52,696 bases of DNA from Sulfitobacter sp. (lineage in GTDB: Bacteria > Pseudomonadota > Alphaproteobacteria > Rhodobacterales > Rhodobacteraceae). The position numbers and the translations under genes are program-made. The stretch lies in the NCBI GenBank assembly GCA_017854855.1, contig JAFMGZ010000023.1:1-52696 (forward strand), read 5' to 3'. Numbering within the stretch: the stretch's first letter is position 1; each line of letters begins with the position of its first letter. Shown one piece after another: positions 49,453 through 52,696 of this stretch. The notes beneath the pieces were generated by a model. It was not told the DNA's origin and ran no database searches. It was given only the letters and a program-made list of their open reading frames with translations.

Positions 49453-50406
49453 TTATTCGAATTCCATCTGCTCAAAAACGCGGCCTGCGTTCTTGGTTGC
49501 CAATTCCTCAAAGGTGTCCAGATGGGCATAGGGTGACTGATCCACGTAATAGGCCTCGGCCAGCCCGCCGCCTGCGTCCAGATGCGCCGCAATCTGGGCC
49601 CGCAGATAGACCAGATAATCACGGGTATAGCGCCGGACCTGCGCCATGTTGGTCGGGTGCCCATGCCCGGGAATGACATAAGTGGCCCCCAAGGGCTCAA
49701 AGGCGGTATCCCATGTCTCGATCCAGTCGGCTGTATAGGTATCTTCGAAAATCGGCAGCATGCGTTCGTGAAACGCCATATCGCCTGAAACCACCAGACT
49801 TTGCCGGGGCAGCCAGATCACGATATCACCCGGCGAATGGGCCGGACCCAGATGCAGCGCCTCAATCGCGAAATCGCCCATTTCAACCCGGTATGTTTCC
49901 TCGAATGTCTCTGTCGGGCCTTGCACTTTGGTGCCCTCGGCCTGATCGCGGTTATACCTTTCCATGCTCTCCAGAATGGAGGCACCATAGGTTTCGACCT
50001 CATGTGCCGCATCGACATGCGCGACAATCGGAACACCCTGTTCGGCCCAGTAGCTGTTGCCCAGCACCGCATGGCCCTGACCGTTTTCGTTAAACACCAG
50101 CTTGACCGGCTGGTCCGTGATCGCCCTGATCTCGTCGTGCAGCGCCTTGGCAAGGCCGTAGGCCGCGCCGCCATTGATCACGACCACACCGTCACCCGTC
50201 ACGATAAAGCTGAGGTTGTTGTTGTGCCCTGCGTTCTCATAGGTCGGCGGAGCCGTGGCCCCGATGGCGGAAAAGACGCCGGGGATGAACTCAACCGGTT
50301 TGTCATACAACAGAGACTGGGGGTATTTATCTGCAATATCCTCGCTGGCCTGAACCGGCAGCACAAAGCAGTGTGCGGCCAGCAGGACAGGGAAAAGCCC
50401 GCGCAT
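49453..50406 (-). CDS. SoxH-like metallo-beta-lactamase-fold protein with degenerate metal site
   Basis: 317 residues. Signal peptide about 1-20 (ending VQA). The overall fold is that of exported SoxH-type MBL proteins, with GPAHSPGDIVIWLP, LVVSGDMAFHE and YVIPGHGHPTNM motifs intact. The main H-x-H-x-D-H motif is replaced by ENGQGH (residues about 107-112, in VFNENGQGHAVLGN), so most ligands of the first metal are lost. The ATG at 50406 overlaps the stop of the intact MBL gene; the longer upstream frame is a shadow of that gene. It may be a binding protein rather than an enzyme. Confidence 0.82.
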   Translation of the reverse strand: MRGLFPVLLAAHCFVLPVQASEDIADKYPQSLLYDKPVEFIPGVFSAIGATAPPTYENAGHNNNLSFIVTGDGVVVINGGAAYGLAKALHDEIRAITDQPVKLVFNENGQGHAVLGNSYWAEQGVPIVAHVDAAHEVETYGASILESMERYNRDQAEGTKVQGPTETFEETYRVEMGDFAIEALHLGPAHSPGDIVIWLPRQSLVVSGDMAFHERMLPIFEDTYTADWIETWDTAFEPLGATYVIPGHGHPTNMAQVRRYTRDYLVYLRAQIAAHLDAGGGLAEAYYVDQSPYAHLDTFEELATKNAGRVFEQMEFE

Positions 50407-51323
50407 CAGATGGCCTCCGGAACAAAGAGGTAGTGATCGCCGTCTCTTTCCACATGACCCAGACCGCCATTTGGCAGGTGAAACCCCAAAAGGGTCATCT
50501 TGTCGGTGACCAATTTGTCCAGCATGCGCATCCGTGTCTGGGCCCCTAAATCGGTATCTTGATCCGCGCCGCTGGCCCAATCGGGACGGGCGAATGCCAC
50601 ATGGTGGTTGCCGATCATGTCGCCGCCCACCAGAACCGCATTGCTGCCGTCACGGATTTCGAATGACATATGGCCGGGCGTATGGCCGGGCGTGCCATGG
50701 GCCATCACACCGGGCAGGATTTCCTGACCGTCCTTGATGAAACTCATCTGGTCCTCAACCGCTGCCAGCCGGCGCGCGGCCCCTACGGCAAAAGAGGCGC
50801 GCGCCTCTCCGATGGTGTCCACGGTTTCGGGGGCTGTCCAATAATCCCACTCTGCCTGACCGATCATCAATTCCGCATCAGGAAACACCGGATCGTCAAA
50901 ATCATCCAGCACACCCCAAAGGTGATCGGGATGCGCATGGGTAAAGACAACATGGGTGATATCCGCTGCGGCGACGCCGATGGCATCAAGGCTGTCCAGC
51001 ATGGCACCCGCAGTGGGCATGAAACTGGACCCCGATCCCGCATCAAACAGCACCGTCTTGTCGGCGTGACGCAGCAGCGTCAGGTTGCAGGGCGGCTCCA
51101 GCTGATCACCGGACAGCCCATGGGCGGCAAGGATCGCCGCCACTTCATCCGCCGGCAGCCCGTCAAAAAACATCGAGCCGGGCAAGACCAGATTGCCATC
51201 GCTGACGCTGGTCACATCCATCGCGCCAAACTGTAGCGTGGTTTGCGCAAAAGACCGCAAGGGCGTGGCGCAAACCGCAGCACCGCCCATTCCCAATAGA
51301 ACCTGTCGCCGTTCCAGTTTCAT
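50406..51323 (-). CDS. metallo-beta-lactamase-fold hydrolase, exported
   Basis: 305 residues. The N-terminus MKLERRQVLLGMGGAAVCATPLRSFAQ is a twin-arginine-type signal with an AQ cleavage site. The metal motif is complete: THAHPDHLWG, then GHTPGHMSF, LVGGDMIGNHH and a C-terminal GFHLPNGG. AGGAG is 7 bases before the ATG at 51323. It is translationally coupled to the degenerate MBL gene. The substrate is unknown; the site next to sox and a persulfide dioxygenase-like gene suggests a sulfur compound or a lactone/quinoprotein-linked product. An FNR-type box is 105 bases upstream. Confidence 0.85.
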   Translation of the reverse strand: MKLERRQVLLGMGGAAVCATPLRSFAQTTLQFGAMDVTSVSDGNLVLPGSMFFDGLPADEVAAILAAHGLSGDQLEPPCNLTLLRHADKTVLFDAGSGSSFMPTAGAMLDSLDAIGVAAADITHVVFTHAHPDHLWGVLDDFDDPVFPDAELMIGQAEWDYWTAPETVDTIGEARASFAVGAARRLAAVEDQMSFIKDGQEILPGVMAHGTPGHTPGHMSFEIRDGSNAVLVGGDMIGNHHVAFARPDWASGADQDTDLGAQTRMRMLDKLVTDKMTLLGFHLPNGGLGHVERDGDHYLFVPEAI

Positions 51324-51427
51324 GTCATTCTCCTGACAAATTCCTTTTTTTGAATATGGCATTGATGAAAGGGGTTTAGCAAGCCTGCCCATCATGGGCA
51401 TTGTTTCAGTGCCGATGGCATTCAGCC

Positions 51428-51441
51428 TTGATCGGGATCAA
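51428..51441. promoter_or_regulatory. FNR/FixK-type box, perfect, in divergent promoter
   Basis: TTGATCGGGATCAA matches all ten defined bases. It lies 95 bases before the Crp/Fnr gene at 51536 and 105 bases before the divergent MBL pair, so it could control both, including autoregulation. Confidence 0.75.
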
Positions 51442-51535
51442 CGGCATCCCCACAATTGCTATACACTTCAGCGCCATATATATCGGAACACCTGCAGGGT
51501 GCCCCAGAAGCGCCCGCTGCACAGGATACAGACCA

Positions 51536-52204
51536 ATGATTGATACGGAATGGGTAGAACGTTTTGCGGGGCTGTCGCGCCTTGATCCCGCAACCAAGAA
51601 GCTGCTGCTGGACCGCAGCAAGATTGTCGATGTACCCGAAGGCACCATGATCTTTGGTCCCGGCAATTCACCCGAAAATATGCTGTTCTTGCTGGATGGC
51701 ACGGTGCGGGTGCAACAGGTGTCTGACACTGGGCATGAGATTGTCCTCTACCGCATTCATGCCGGTGAAAGCTGTGTGCTGACCACCGCCTGTCTGTTGG
51801 CCTATGAGGATTATTCAGCCGAGGGTTTCGCGGAAACCACCGTGCAGGCCGCCGCTGTGCCGCGCGGTGTCTTTGACGATCTGGTGGCCCAGTCCAAACA
51901 ATTCCGCGATTTTGTCTTTGCGGCCTTTTCCAAACGGATCACCGATCTGTTCTTGATGATTGACGAAGTCGCCTTTCAGCGGCTTGACGTGCGGCTGGCG
52001 GACAGGCTGATCGAACTCTCCCACGGAGAGGAAAAGATTGCGACGACCCATCAAAAACTCTCTGTCGAGCTGGGCACAGCCCGAGAGGTGATTTCGCGGC
52101 AGCTGCAGGAATTCCAGCGCCGCGGCTGGATCGAACAGGCCCGGGGCAGCGTCAGCCTGCTGAACCGCATCCAGCTTGAAAAGCTTGCCGGTCAAAGCGT
52201 TTAG
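51536..52204 (+). CDS. Crp/Fnr family regulator, possible sulfide or redox sensor
   Basis: 222 residues. A cyclic-nucleotide-like beta-roll (about 15-120), a dimer helix (about 125-155) and a helix-turn-helix with TAREVISRQLQEF (E-x-x-S-R, TTGA-type recognition). Cys80 and Cys86 in GESCVLTTACLL are the only cysteines and may act as a thiol or persulfide switch; there is no iron-sulfur cluster motif. AGGA lies before the ATG at 51536. An extended upstream frame starts at 51401 but covers the FNR box. The persulfide dioxygenase-like gene downstream suggests control of sulfide detoxification. Confidence 0.85.
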   Translation: MIDTEWVERFAGLSRLDPATKKLLLDRSKIVDVPEGTMIFGPGNSPENMLFLLDGTVRVQQVSDTGHEIVLYRIHAGESCVLTTACLLAYEDYSAEGFAETTVQAAAVPRGVFDDLVAQSKQFRDFVFAAFSKRITDLFLMIDEVAFQRLDVRLADRLIELSHGEEKIATTHQKLSVELGTAREVISRQLQEFQRRGWIEQARGSVSLLNRIQLEKLAGQSV

Positions 52205-52232
52205 GGCGTTTTTCCGGTTTGGCGCATGCAGT

Positions 52233-52245
52233 GTGACAATGTCAC
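52233..52245 (+). promoter_or_regulatory. GTGA-N5-TCAC palindrome
   Basis: GTGACAATGTCAC is fully palindromic around a central A/T. It lies between the Crp/Fnr gene and the persulfide dioxygenase-like gene, 145 bases before the latter. It resembles the palindrome at 47546-47558. Confidence 0.4.
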
Positions 52246-52389
52246 CGAATTTTGCACCCCTAAAGTCTTACAAAGAATGTGAAGGAGCGATTGAGTCGTT
52301 TGTCTGACCCCCAGCGGGGCAGATGTGCCGCCTGTTTACCGGCGCGAACCGATCGCCACAAACTTTGTCTCAGATTAAGGAGCGATGCG

Positions 52390-52696
52390 ATGACCTATCC
52401 CGTTGACCTGTCGATAAAACCTGACGTTTCGGCGCATTTCGATGCGGCCACCAATACCATCAGCTATATCGTCAAGGACCCGACCAGCAGCCATTGCGCC
52501 ATCGTCGACAGTGTCATGGACATCGACTATGCCGCAGGCCGGATCACCTATGACCACGCCGATGCGTTGATTGACGAAATCACCCGCCGGGGCCTGACGC
52601 TGGACTGGATCATCGAGACGCATGTTCATGCCGACCACCTCAGTGCCGCGCCCTATATCCAGCAAAAGCTGGGCGGCAAGATCGGTGTGGGCGAAA
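52390..52696 (+). CDS. persulfide dioxygenase-like MBL protein (Blh/ETHE1 type), partial
   Basis: The first 102 residues are in the window and the gene is cut by the right edge. The metal motif THVHADHLSAAPYIQ with the preceding LDWIIETH is typical of Blh/ETHE1-type persulfide dioxygenases, which oxidise glutathione persulfide to sulfite in the cytoplasm; no signal peptide is seen. An AAGGAG stands before the ATG at 52390. The neighbouring Crp/Fnr regulator probably controls it. A related hydrolase without persulfide activity cannot be excluded from this fragment. Confidence 0.82.
   Translation, partial: MTYPVDLSIKPDVSAHFDAATNTISYIVKDPTSSHCAIVDSVMDIDYAAGRITYDHADALIDEITRRGLTLDWIIETHVHADHLSAAPYIQQKLGGKIGVGE

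Noticed and set aside
1..52696. CRISPR arrays, tRNA or rRNA genes, insertion sequences, phage genes
   Set aside because: None seen by eye: no regularly spaced repeats with spacers, no cloverleaf-type sequence, and no transposase or integrase motifs.

Overview
The window looks like a chromosomal segment of a marine alphaproteobacterium of the Rhodobacteraceae (Roseobacter group). This rests on family-level recognition, not a database search. The signs are a thiosulfate-oxidising sox cluster in alphaproteobacterial order, a C4-type 5-aminolevulinate synthase, a TRAP transporter operon, PrsDE-type type I secretion genes and FNR/FixK-type boxes (TTGAT-N4-ATCAA) before many genes. No tRNA, rRNA, CRISPR array, insertion sequence or prophage was found.

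Layout. 0-3.4 kb: yaeQ, a secreted unknown protein, a small cytochrome c and an lrgAB pair, mostly on the minus strand. 3.5-11.4 kb: a GntR/FCD regulator divergent from a TRAP operon (dctPQM-like) that continues into an amidase, a small membrane protein and two dehydrogenases. Paired TGTATACA operators lie between regulator and operon. 11.5-22.3 kb: a low-oxygen/stress block holding two universal stress proteins, carbamate kinase, a DUF2238-type membrane protein, an EEP-family hydrolase, a bactofilin-like membrane protein, DUF2267, an Fnr/FixK regulator, an orphan response regulator, an M50 protease with CBS domains, a phasin, DUF2892 and a K+ channel. FNR-type boxes precede many of these.

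22.4-29.7 kb: a minus-strand type I secretion locus. It codes for an HlyD adaptor, an ABC exporter with a Gly-rich N-terminal extension, a 662-residue protein with diverged internal repeats and a 579-residue Asn/Gly/Asp-rich low-complexity protein. The last two share a short SQ(Y/I)N-xx-(T/F)D-x-D motif and are probably the exported cargo. This is the least explained system in the window. 29.7-30.66 kb has no convincing gene. 30.66-36.8 kb: an exopolysaccharide cluster with a LuxR-type regulator, an unknown protein, a UDP-glucuronate decarboxylase-like enzyme, GalE, a processive GT2 synthase and a GH26-like hydrolase.

37.4-47.5 kb: the sox cluster, with soxT-R-S on the minus strand divergent from soxV-W-X-Y-Z-A-B-(dsrE-like)-C-D. 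SoxS, SoxV and SoxW supply thiol reductant. SoxXA loads thiosulfate onto the SoxYZ carrier, SoxB releases sulfate, and SoxCD oxidises the bound sulfane sulfur. No soxE or soxF follows. A coupled DUF302-hemA operon behind its own FNR-type box comes next (47.5-49.2 kb). The right end has two metallo-beta-lactamase-fold proteins (one with a degenerate metal site), a second Crp/Fnr regulator, and the start of a persulfide-dioxygenase-like gene cut by the window edge.
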